This document shows, piece by piece, positions 29,645 to 36,319 of a stretch of DNA of 38,391 nucleotides (positions within the stretch are counted from its first letter, which is position 1; each line of letters starts with the position of its first letter). This stretch comes from Streptomyces spiralis (GTDB lineage: Bacteria; Actinomycetota; Actinomycetes; Streptomycetales; Streptomycetaceae). Under the pieces are notes generated by a model. The model had not been told where the DNA came from and did no database searches. It was given only the letters and a program-made list of their open reading frames with translations. Where the stretch lies: positions 1 through 38,391 of the forward strand of contig NZ_BNBC01000042.1 of assembly GCF_014654675.1 (NCBI RefSeq), given 5' to 3'. Position numbers and translations under genes: made by a program.

Positions 29645-30943
29645 TCAGCGCCGCTCGGCCCCCAGGAGCGGTTCCTGCGGCTCCCGGACGTGCTGGTGCC
29701 GCCGTACCAGCAGCACCAGGACCGCGCCGAGGACGGCGAGGCCGACGGTGGTCTGGCCGGACAGCCGGATCGTGCCCGCCGCTCCGAGCGCGCCGATCAG
29801 GGGCCCGGCGAGCACCGCGCCCAGCGGGGTCGCGATCACCAGGACCGCGCTGCGGAAGGCGCTGAGGCTCACCAACTCCTCGATGGGTGCCTTGCGTTGC
29901 AGCAGGGTGATCGTCACCGGCCCGTAGGGCGCGTAGATGAGCCCGCCGAGGCCGAAGCCCGCGATGCCCGCGGCGAGCGTGCCGAAGTGTGCGAAGGGGA
30001 GGATCGCCAGTCCCCAGCCGGCCACGATGGCCAGCGCGGTCGGCCACAGCGGGAGCCGCCGCAGTGTTCCGGTGACCCAGGTCCCGGTCACCGCGCCGAC
30101 GCCGAACGCGCCCCAGATCCATCCCAGCGCGGTGGGATCCCCGCCCATCCGCTCGGCCACGAGAACCGGGACCGCCACCTCGATCGGCCCGTACAGCAGG
30201 TAGAACACGAACGTGAGCGCGAGCAGGCCCATCAGCTCCGGGTGGCGGGCGAGGGTCCTGCCGCTGCGCCGCAGCGGCACCGCGGGACGGCGCTCGACCG
30301 TGCCGTCGCCGCGTACCCGGGCCGTCACGAGGGCCAGGTACAGATAGCTGACCGCGTCACCGGCCAGCACCGCGGCCGGCCCGAACGCGGCCGACACCAG
30401 ACCGGCCAGCGGCGGTCCGGTGATGAACGACAGCTGCTCCTGGCTGCCCACCAGTGAGTGACCGGCCAGCCGGTCCTCGGCCGGCAAGGTCTCGGCGACG
30501 AACGTCTGACGGCCGGCGATCCCCCAGGCGTGCAGGACCGAGGAGAGGGCGAGCAGGGCGATGTAGGTCGCGGCGTCCAGCAGCCCCGTCCAGTACAGCG
30601 CCGGGATCAGTGCGAACAGGGCCGCGCGCAGGAGCGCGTTCAGCAGTATCAGGCTCCTGGCATTGCGCCCGCTCAGCCAGCGTCCCAGCGTGAGGGAGCC
30701 GATCGCGGCGGGGAGGCTGTAGGCGGCGACGGCGAGTCCCACCACGAGGGAGCGGTCTGCCGGGGCGGCCAGTTCGACGGCCAGCCACGCCACGCCGACG
30801 ACGCTCATGCCGTCGCCGAGAAAGGAGACCAGGAAGCCGGGCTGCAGCCGGCGGAAGTCGGGGTTGGCGAGACAGCGGGTGTAGCCCTGGGGCAGCACCC
30901 GCTGGATCCGCCGTACTCCGGTCATCGGCCGTACTCCGGTCAT
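29645..30943 (-). CDS. MFS transporter (DHA3-like exporter) at the end of the peptide operon
   Basis: A 432-residue membrane protein with a hydrophobic pattern of about twelve helices. It starts near FLVSFLGDGMSVVGVAWLAV and contains SLVGSQEQLSFITGPPLAGL, both typical of MFS_3/enterobactin-exporter-like permeases. The ATG at 30943 overlaps the stop of the first SUMF1 gene (ATGA), so it is translated with that operon. An 18-bp tandem repeat places a second ATG six codons later (MTGVRPMTGVRR). As last gene of the operon led by the 29-residue peptide, it is the likely exporter of the peptide product or of an associated compound. Confidence 0.88.
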   Translation of the reverse strand: MTGVRPMTGVRRIQRVLPQGYTRCLANPDFRRLQPGFLVSFLGDGMSVVGVAWLAVELAAPADRSLVVGLAVAAYSLPAAIGSLTLGRWLSGRNARSLILLNALLRAALFALIPALYWTGLLDAATYIALLALSSVLHAWGIAGRQTFVAETLPAEDRLAGHSLVGSQEQLSFITGPPLAGLVSAAFGPAAVLAGDAVSYLYLALVTARVRGDGTVERRPAVPLRRSGRTLARHPELMGLLALTFVFYLLYGPIEVAVPVLVAERMGGDPTALGWIWGAFGVGAVTGTWVTGTLRRLPLWPTALAIVAGWGLAILPFAHFGTLAAGIAGFGLGGLIYAPYGPVTITLLQRKAPIEELVSLSAFRSAVLVIATPLGAVLAGPLIGALGAAGTIRLSGQTTVGLAVLGAVLVLLVRRHQHVREPQEPLLGAERR

Positions 30944-30946
30944 CGA
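30911..30946. repeat. 18-bp tandem duplication at the MFS start
   Basis: CCGTACTCCGGTCATCGG is followed by the same 18 bases with one change. It duplicates the codons MTGVRP/MTGVRR and thereby the start codon of the MFS gene. Confidence 0.9.
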
Positions 30947-32310
30947 TCGGGCACCTCGGATTCGCTCACCGCGCAGCGGAACCCGATCTCCGGGCTCCGG
31001 GTCACCAGCGCCTTGCCCGCCCGGCTCACCGCGGTGAGCAGCGCGGGGGGCGAACTCCACGCTCCGCCGCGGACGCTGACCTCGGCCGACCACTCGCCCC
31101 ACAGGTCGCCCGGGTCCATCGTGCCGAAGCGCGGCTGGAGCGGGAGGCCGTCCAGGAACCGGGTGGAGGTCCACTCCCACACGTTGCCGCACATGTCCCG
31201 GACACCGAAGGGGGATTCGCTGCCCGGCAGGTTCACCGGACCGGTCAGCGCGGGCAGTTCGGCGACGCGCAGATCCGCGAGCCGGCGCAGCCACGCCTGG
31301 CGGTCCGGGCCGGTCCCGCCGTCCCGGCCGAGGACCGAGTGCAGGCCCCGCACCAGCTCAGGCCGGAACTCATCCCCCCACGGGTGACGCCGGTGGTCGT
31401 CGCCCCGGGCGGCCCGCTCCCACTCGTCCTCGGTGGGCAGCCGCTTGCCGCACCAGGCGGCGTAGGCCACCGCGTCGTACCAGCTGACGCCGGTCACCGG
31501 GTGATCGTCGGCGCAGCGGGGGTCGTCGGCGGTGGAGCGTGTGTGGTCGGTGTTCCTCGGCTCGTCCGGATGGCACCACAGGTGGCCGTGCACACCGACG
31601 TCGGCGACGAACGCGTCGTACTCGTCGTTGGTGACCGGACAGGTGTCCAGGTAGAACCCCTCCACGGTGATCTCGTCCACCGCCGGCTCGCCCGGGTCGC
31701 CCCAGGAGCGTTCCTGGCCGGGGTGCGTCCCGCGGCGCAGCCGTCCGGCCGGGATGTGCCGCATCCCCTCCAGGGAGAGCCGGCTGGGCAACCGGTCGGC
31801 CGACAGCGGGACGGGCAGATCCTCCAGGACCGTGTCGGCCAGTGCCGTATCGGCGAGCAGCGTCCGTGCCGAGGCGAGTGCGTGCGCGTCCGCCACCGTC
31901 ACGTAGTTTCCGACGCCCGCGGCGATCTGGTCCGGTGACCGGCCGAGCACGGCCAGCAGGGCGTGGAGCGCCGACGAGCCGCCTGCGGACCGCAGGGCCG
32001 GCGTTTTGGCCAGGGACGCGAGTGCGGGCCCGCGCACGGTCTCGTCCGGATCGGCCAGCGCCCACCCGACGGCCTCGGCCGCCAGTTCCGGGGCGAGCCG
32101 TACGGCGGCCGCGAGGGCCTGCCGCCGTATCTCGGGTGTGTCGTGCAGCAGGCCGACCGCCAGGCATTCCCCGAGCGTTCGCGGGTCGGCGAGCTGTTCC
32201 AGTGTGCGCAGGTAGCCGCCGAGCAGGGCGTCGCGTTCCGCTGCCGGCCCGTCGGCCCAGGCGGCGATCTGCAGGACCTCGGAGGGGACTTGCGGGGTGG
32301 TGGTGGTCAT
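30940..32310 (-). CDS. HEAT-like/SUMF1-domain protein A (FGE/EgtB/PvdO superfamily)
   Basis: A 456-residue protein. Residues 30-160 are helical with HEAT-like repeats (HDTPEIRRQALAAAVRLAPE, DPDETVRGPALASLAK). Residues 183-456 form a formylglycine-generating-enzyme domain: FYLDTCPVTNDEYDAFV, GVSWYDAVAYAAWCGKRLPT, EDEWERAARG, PWGDEF, GNVWEWT and RGGAWSS. In true FGEs two copper-binding Cys follow the RGGSW motif; here the stretch is SSPPALLTAVSRAGK with none, so formylglycine formation is unlikely. The shared CHPDEP...DH segment may be a site of its own. The ATG overlaps the dioxygenase stop. Inferred to modify the nearby peptide or a related substrate. Confidence 0.85.
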   Translation of the reverse strand: MTTTTPQVPSEVLQIAAWADGPAAERDALLGGYLRTLEQLADPRTLGECLAVGLLHDTPEIRRQALAAAVRLAPELAAEAVGWALADPDETVRGPALASLAKTPALRSAGGSSALHALLAVLGRSPDQIAAGVGNYVTVADAHALASARTLLADTALADTVLEDLPVPLSADRLPSRLSLEGMRHIPAGRLRRGTHPGQERSWGDPGEPAVDEITVEGFYLDTCPVTNDEYDAFVADVGVHGHLWCHPDEPRNTDHTRSTADDPRCADDHPVTGVSWYDAVAYAAWCGKRLPTEDEWERAARGDDHRRHPWGDEFRPELVRGLHSVLGRDGGTGPDRQAWLRRLADLRVAELPALTGPVNLPGSESPFGVRDMCGNVWEWTSTRFLDGLPLQPRFGTMDPGDLWGEWSAEVSVRGGAWSSPPALLTAVSRAGKALVTRSPEIGFRCAVSESEVPDR

Positions 32311-33086
32311 CGCGCGTCGGCCTCCGCTCCGGTGATCATCTTTGCGAAATCCTCGCCCGCCCGGTGGCTGTACGCCGTGCCCGCCGAGGGCTTCTGTCCT
32401 GCGGAGTAGTACACGTACAGCGTCGCCCGGCTGGTGTCGTCGAGCACCGGACCGGAATGGTGGAGGATGTTGTAGGTGTGGCAGATGACGTCGCCCGCCT
32501 CGGCTTCGAGGGGAAGTCCCACGGGCTCCAGTCGCCGCGGCGGATACCGGTGGGATCCGGGCACGAGGATCAGGCAGCCGTTGCGGATGGTGGCGGCGTC
32601 CAGGTAGACGCCCACGTTCACCAGCGGGGTCAGCGGGAGGTCGTGCGGGAAGTCAAGGTGCCAGTCCAGCGCGCTGTACGAGCTTCGCCTGCCCCGTTTC
32701 ATCTGCCACACGGCTCCGTCGACGGCGTCCTCGAACCGCCATGCCGGCCGTCCCAGCAGACCGGGGCCGAGCGAGTCCAGTCTGCGTCGCTCGATCAGTT
32801 CCCGGGTGTCGGCGCAGTGCAGGGTGAAATAGGGCAGCCGGTGCAGGGTCGCCCGGCCGTTGTCGTCGTACGACGGCTTGATCACCCGGTCGCGGTGCTC
32901 GGCCGGTACTTTCCCGTCGAGCGTGTCGCGCTCCAGGCGTTCGGCATCGCGTTTGATGATCTCCACGTCCCGTGCGTCGAACACGCCACGGTAGACGACG
33001 AACCCGTACTGCTCGTAGAAGGCGCGTTGTTCCGCCGTCACCGTGCCGTCATAGCGGAACCGCGGGATGCGCTGCGGCGAACTCAT
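32307..33086 (-). CDS. Phytanoyl-CoA dioxygenase-family Fe(II)/2-oxoglutarate enzyme
   Basis: A 259-residue PhyH-type oxygenase. ATG 33086 overlaps the stop of SUMF1 protein B (ATGA) and its own stop overlaps the start of protein A. The metal site is H143-x-D145 (ALDWHLDFPHDLPL) and the distal His at about 210 in YNILHHSGPVLDDTSR, with Arg220 to hold 2-oxoglutarate. QYGFVVYRGVFD and GCLILVPGSHR are also family marks. Enzymes of this family hydroxylate, halogenate or epimerise unactivated carbons of small molecules or carrier-bound amino acids. Its place between two SUMF1-type genes after a peptide gene suggests peptide hydroxylation; this is inference. Confidence 0.88.
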   Translation of the reverse strand: MSSPQRIPRFRYDGTVTAEQRAFYEQYGFVVYRGVFDARDVEIIKRDAERLERDTLDGKVPAEHRDRVIKPSYDDNGRATLHRLPYFTLHCADTRELIERRRLDSLGPGLLGRPAWRFEDAVDGAVWQMKRGRRSSYSALDWHLDFPHDLPLTPLVNVGVYLDAATIRNGCLILVPGSHRYPPRRLEPVGLPLEAEAGDVICHTYNILHHSGPVLDDTSRATLYVYYSAGQKPSAGTAYSHRAGEDFAKMITGAEADAR

Positions 33087-34492
33087 CGGATCACTCCTCG
33101 GAATCCGATCTCGTTGTGCCGGTCCGTGAAGAGGTCCTTGCCGCGGAAGTACGTCGTGACCTGCTCCCGCATGGAGGTCCACGCGCCGCCCCGGATGACC
33201 ACCGAGGTCTCCTCGGCCGTCGCCCATTCGGTGCGAGGCCTGCCGGAGATCATCGGCTTCATCCGGTCGCGGGTGAAGAAGTTGGTGTCCGTCCATTCCC
33301 AGCAATTCCCGACCAGGTCCGCGACGCCGTAGGGGCTGACGTTCTTGGGGTGGGAGCCGACCGGGACCGTGGTGACCGCGGGAGTTCTCTCGTCGAAGGT
33401 GCTCAGGGTGTCGCGCCAGTGCTCCAGGCTCTGCGGTTCACCGAAGGAGGCGCCGAACCAGCGCAGGGCGTCCGGGTCGAACTCGTCGCCCCACGGGTAG
33501 AAGGCGCCGTTCTCGCCCCGTGCGGCCTTTTCCCACTCCAGCTCGGTCGGCAGCCGTTTCCCGGCGTGCGCGAGGTAGGCGAAGGCATCGAACCAGTCGA
33601 CACCGGTCGCGGGGTGGTCGGGACCGAACCGGGCGTCGCCGATGATCCCGCGGCGGTGGTCCTTGTCCTCGGGCTCGTCGGGGTGGCAGAGCGCGTGCTC
33701 GGCGGCCTGCGGGCTCTGCGCCCACGCGTCGTACTCCCGGTTGGTCACCGGATACCGGTCGATGAGGAAGTCGGGCAGGTAGCGGGTCTGCCGGGGGACC
33801 GCGTCGTCCACGTCGTAGAGCGGATGGACGACGTCGTCCATGCCGATTCCGGTGACGAATTCCGATGCGGGGATGAGGACCATGCCGTCGGGAACGGGCC
33901 GGGGCAGATTCTCCGGGTCGTAGTCCCAGTGTTCGCCCAGTGCGGTTGCACGCGGCAACTGCCCGGTCCTGGCGTGCTCCCGCTCGGTCTCCAGCCTGGC
34001 CGCGCGGTCCTGGGCACCCAGGATCCCGTCCATCGCCTTGGCCACGACGGCGGCGCCGATGCCCACCGGCTTGGTGCTGCGGAACAGGCCGGCCTCGGCC
34101 GGCCCGGTGATGTGCAGCAGCTCCTCGTAGGCCTCGCCGACGCGATTGCGGCCGGCGATCCTCGCGGCGGAGAACACGACGAAGTCCTCGTCGTCGCCGA
34201 GCAGCCAGACCAGGAACTCCCGCGCCGCGGGATGAGTGGCCAGGAACGGCTCGACGCCCTCGACAACCGTGAGGCGGACATCCGCACGTGGGTGGGTCGC
34301 CGCCAGCGCACAGAGTTCTTCGATGACCCTGGGATGCCGAAGCCCCGCGATGGTCTCACGCAGTTCGGCGCGTTCTTCATCGGTCAGTGGTCCGCGCGAT
34401 TTCTGCCATATCTCGGGGGCCAGGAAACGATCCACCAGCCCGTTCAAAGTCTTCTGTTCGACGGCAAAACGCTCGTAACTCCATCTGTGCAC
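33083..34492 (-). CDS. HEAT-like/SUMF1-domain protein B (FGE/EgtB/PvdO superfamily)
   Basis: A 469-residue paralogue of protein A. I chose GTG 34492 because GAGGTGGGA lies before it; GTG 34513 is in frame but has no ribosome site. Residues 45-160 are helical (HEAT-like: HPRADVRLTVVEGVEPFLA, DEDFVVFSAARIAG). From about 203 the SUMF1 domain reads MVLIPASEFV, FLIDRYPVTNREYDAW, GVDWFDAFAYLAHAGKRLPT, ELEWEKAARG, YPWGDEF, GNCWEWT and RGGAWTS. The two FGE copper cysteines are absent (TSMREQVTTYFRGK). It shares with protein A the segment LCHPDEP...DH. First enzyme gene after the 29-residue peptide, separated by a hairpin. Confidence 0.85.
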   Translation of the reverse strand: MHRWSYERFAVEQKTLNGLVDRFLAPEIWQKSRGPLTDEERAELRETIAGLRHPRVIEELCALAATHPRADVRLTVVEGVEPFLATHPAAREFLVWLLGDDEDFVVFSAARIAGRNRVGEAYEELLHITGPAEAGLFRSTKPVGIGAAVVAKAMDGILGAQDRAARLETEREHARTGQLPRATALGEHWDYDPENLPRPVPDGMVLIPASEFVTGIGMDDVVHPLYDVDDAVPRQTRYLPDFLIDRYPVTNREYDAWAQSPQAAEHALCHPDEPEDKDHRRGIIGDARFGPDHPATGVDWFDAFAYLAHAGKRLPTELEWEKAARGENGAFYPWGDEFDPDALRWFGASFGEPQSLEHWRDTLSTFDERTPAVTTVPVGSHPKNVSPYGVADLVGNCWEWTDTNFFTRDRMKPMISGRPRTEWATAEETSVVIRGGAWTSMREQVTTYFRGKDLFTDRHNEIGFRGVIR

Positions 34493-34541
34493 TGATCCCA
34501 CCTCGATTGCCACGGTCAGATATCTCTGAGGCCCGAAACCC

Positions 34542-34577
34542 TGGCCTGTGGAGAGTCGTAGGACCCTCCACAGGCCA
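34542..34577 (-). terminator. Hairpin between peptide gene and enzyme operon
   Basis: TGGCCTGTGGAG (34542-34553) and its exact inverted copy CTCCACAGGCCA (34566-34577) form a 12-bp perfect stem with a 12-base loop, 14 bases after the peptide stop. Only a weak T-run (GGGTTTCGG) follows, so partial read-through is likely. Such hairpins commonly follow precursor genes and raise peptide mRNA over enzyme mRNA. Confidence 0.7.
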
Positions 34578-34591
34578 AGAGATTGCCCAGG

Positions 34592-34681
34592 TCAGGCCGC
34601 CCACTTGAAGTACTTGCCGGCCGGGCGGGCACCGCCCTTCCGCTGCGAGCGCAGAGCGTTCCACTGGCGAAGCGTCTTCAT
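34592..34681 (-). CDS. 29-residue peptide, candidate precursor of a modified peptide
   Basis: A short gene with AAGGAGGTGA six bases before its ATG, a perfect match to the 16S anti-Shine-Dalgarno and the best site in the window. The product begins MKTLRQWNALRSQ, has RKGG at residues 14-17, then ARPAG, and ends KYFKWAA (residues 23-29). It is strongly basic, with two Trp, no Cys, no Asp or Glu, and only one Thr and one Ser, both near the start. A lanthipeptide, thiopeptide or sactipeptide is therefore excluded. The GG at 16-17 may be a cleavage point. Followed by a hairpin and the SUMF1/dioxygenase/MFS operon. No homologue is known to me; the role as precursor is inferred from context. Confidence 0.75.
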   Translation of the reverse strand: MKTLRQWNALRSQRKGGARPAGKYFKWAA

Positions 34682-34790
34682 CCGATTCACCTCCTTCAGA
34701 TGTATCGGCAATCGAGGCATCGACGATCCCGTCGAGCGCTCGACTCTGTCAAGTTCACGTGATTTCCGTGTTGTTGACCGAGCCGGAAGC

Positions 34791-34825
34791 CTTGTTCAAC
34801 CGCCGACCTGCCACAGTTGAACAAG
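34791..34825. promoter_or_regulatory. Putative operator, perfect 10-bp inverted repeat with 15-bp spacer (site 4)
   Basis: CTTGTTCAAC (34791-34800) and GTTGAACAAG (34816-34825) are exact inverted copies with 15 bases between. It is the best of the four sites and lies 50 bases before glycosyltransferase 3 and about 110 bases before the divergent peptide gene. TTGAAC of the right arm could also be the -35 box of the glycosyltransferase. Weaker GTTCACG and GTTGACC boxes are at 34753 and 34773. Confidence 0.65.
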
Positions 34826-34874
34826 CAGGCCGACGAACAGAATTCCACCGCCCACGATTCGAAAGGAGTGCGTT

Positions 34875-36194
34875 GTGCGAGTTCTTGTGGTGCCGTTCCC
34901 GTGGAAGACGCATGTGTTCAACATGGTGCCGCTCGCCTGGTCGCTGCAGACGGCCGGGCACGAGGTGCGCGTGGCCGCCTGGCCGGATCTCCTCGACGCC
35001 GTCACCTCGGCCGGGCTGACGGCCGTGGCCGTCGGCCCCGGCGAGACACCGCAGGTCCGCAGAGCGCGGGACCGGCGCCAGACGTCCGAGCGCGCCGCCG
35101 CGGCGAAAGGGGCCCCGCAGGAGGGGCTCGATGCGCTGTTCGCCATACGGCCCGACCGCGAGCGGCTGAGCTGGGAGCAGGCCCGCCGGGTCTTCGACGA
35201 CCTGGTGCTTCCGCAGGCCCGCCGGTCCAACGACTCGATGATGGAGGACCTGGTCGCCCTGGCCCGCGCCTGGCGGCCGGATCTGGTGCTCTGGGGCGCG
35301 AAGGCGTTCGCGGGGGCGGTGGCCGCCGAGGCGGTCGGCGCCGCGCACGCCCGGGTGCTGTACTCCGTCGACGTCTACACGCGCATGCGGGAGGACTTCC
35401 TGCACGCCCAGGCGCTCCAGCCGCCCGAGCAACGCGTCGACGCGATGCGGGACTGGCTGGCCGCCTGGGCCGAGAAGTACGGCGCCGCCTTCTGCGAGGA
35501 CCTGGTCGACGGGCAGTTCACCATCGCCCCGCTCCCCGAGGCGTTCCGGCCCGACCCGCGCCCGACCACCCTTGCCGTGCAGTTCGTTCCCTACAACGGC
35601 CCGGCGGTCGTGCCCCGGTGGCTGGCCGAACCGCCGCCGGCACCGCGGGTCCTGATGACGTTCGGCGACTCGGCCGAGGACCGGACGGCACGGCTCCCGC
35701 TGCCCGTCGAGCGCATCCAGGAGATCCTGGATGCGGTGGCCGACGTGGCCATGGAGCTGGTGCTGGCCCTGCCGCCGCAGGCCCGGCGGGAGTTGCGCGA
35801 GGTGCCGGCCCACACCCGCCTGGTGGAGTCCGTGCCCCTGGCCGAGGTGCTGCCGACCTGCTCGGCCGTGGTGCACCACGGCGGCACCTGGTCCTTCGGC
35901 TGCGCTCTGCGCTACGGCGTGCCCCAGTTGCTGATCGGCCGGGCGTTCGACGCTCCGCTGAAGTTCCGCTGCCTGGAGCGCGCGGGCGCGGGGCTGGCCA
36001 TGACGCCCGCCGAGGTGGACGGGCCTGCGGTGCGTGCCGCACTCGTCCGCCTGCTCAAGGACACCGCCCTGCGGGCGAACGCCGCGCGGCTGCGCGAGGA
36101 GATGCTGGCCATGCCCGCGCCCAACGAGCTGGCACGGACCCTTGAGGACCTGGTCGCCGCCCGCCGACCCGGCCCGGTACCCGCCCCGCGCTGA
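34875..36194 (+). CDS. Glycosyltransferase 3, EryCIII/UrdGT1-like (GT1 family)
   Basis: A 439-residue GT-B fold enzyme of the macrolide/anthracycline deoxysugar-transferase type. GTG 34875 follows AAAGGAG at six bases. The opening MRVLVVPFPWKTHVFNMVPL with AWSLQTAGHEVRVAAWPDL is characteristic of the EryCIII/DesVII/AknS group, and the donor motif VVHHGGTWSFGCALRYGVPQ is near residue 330. Several members of this group need a P450-like helper protein; none is in this window. Divergent from the peptide operon and sharing its control region. Likely attaches a deoxysugar to the aglycone or extends a sugar chain. Confidence 0.88.
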   Translation: MRVLVVPFPWKTHVFNMVPLAWSLQTAGHEVRVAAWPDLLDAVTSAGLTAVAVGPGETPQVRRARDRRQTSERAAAAKGAPQEGLDALFAIRPDRERLSWEQARRVFDDLVLPQARRSNDSMMEDLVALARAWRPDLVLWGAKAFAGAVAAEAVGAAHARVLYSVDVYTRMREDFLHAQALQPPEQRVDAMRDWLAAWAEKYGAAFCEDLVDGQFTIAPLPEAFRPDPRPTTLAVQFVPYNGPAVVPRWLAEPPPAPRVLMTFGDSAEDRTARLPLPVERIQEILDAVADVAMELVLALPPQARRELREVPAHTRLVESVPLAEVLPTCSAVVHHGGTWSFGCALRYGVPQLLIGRAFDAPLKFRCLERAGAGLAMTPAEVDGPAVRAALVRLLKDTALRANAARLREEMLAMPAPNELARTLEDLVAARRPGPVPAPR

Positions 36195-36221
36195 CCGGCA
36201 GAAACCGGCGATCCCGGCACA

Positions 36222-36259
36222 ACCGGCAGGACCAAGCAGGACCGGCAGGACCAAGAGGG
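36222..36259 (+). repeat. 19-bp tandem repeat after glycosyltransferase 3
   Basis: ACCGGCAGGACCAAGCAGG is followed directly by a second copy with changes only in the last bases. It lies between the stop codon and the terminator; no function is apparent. Confidence 0.85.
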
Positions 36260-36271
36260 GCACGAGGAGAC

Positions 36272-36310
36272 GGGACGGGCCCCGCGTGACGCTCACGCGG
36301 GGCCCGTCCC
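36272..36310. terminator. Bidirectional terminator between glycosyltransferase 3 and hydrolase genes
   Basis: GGGACGGGCCCCGCGTGA (36272-36289) pairs perfectly with 36293-36310 around a three-base loop. The genes on either side are convergent. Confidence 0.92.
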
Positions 36311-36319
36311 GACGGCGTG

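Noticed and set aside
30940..34492. SUMF1 proteins as genuine formylglycine-generating enzymes
   Set aside because: Both lack the two conserved copper-binding Cys, and no sulfatase gene lies nearby.
34592..34681. Peptide as a lanthipeptide, lasso peptide, thiopeptide or streptide-type precursor
   Set aside because: No Cys and no Ser/Thr in the C-terminal half, no Asp/Glu for a lasso ring, and no LanM, YcaO, radical SAM, lasso cyclase or P450 gene in the window. The Lys/Trp spacing only superficially recalls streptide.
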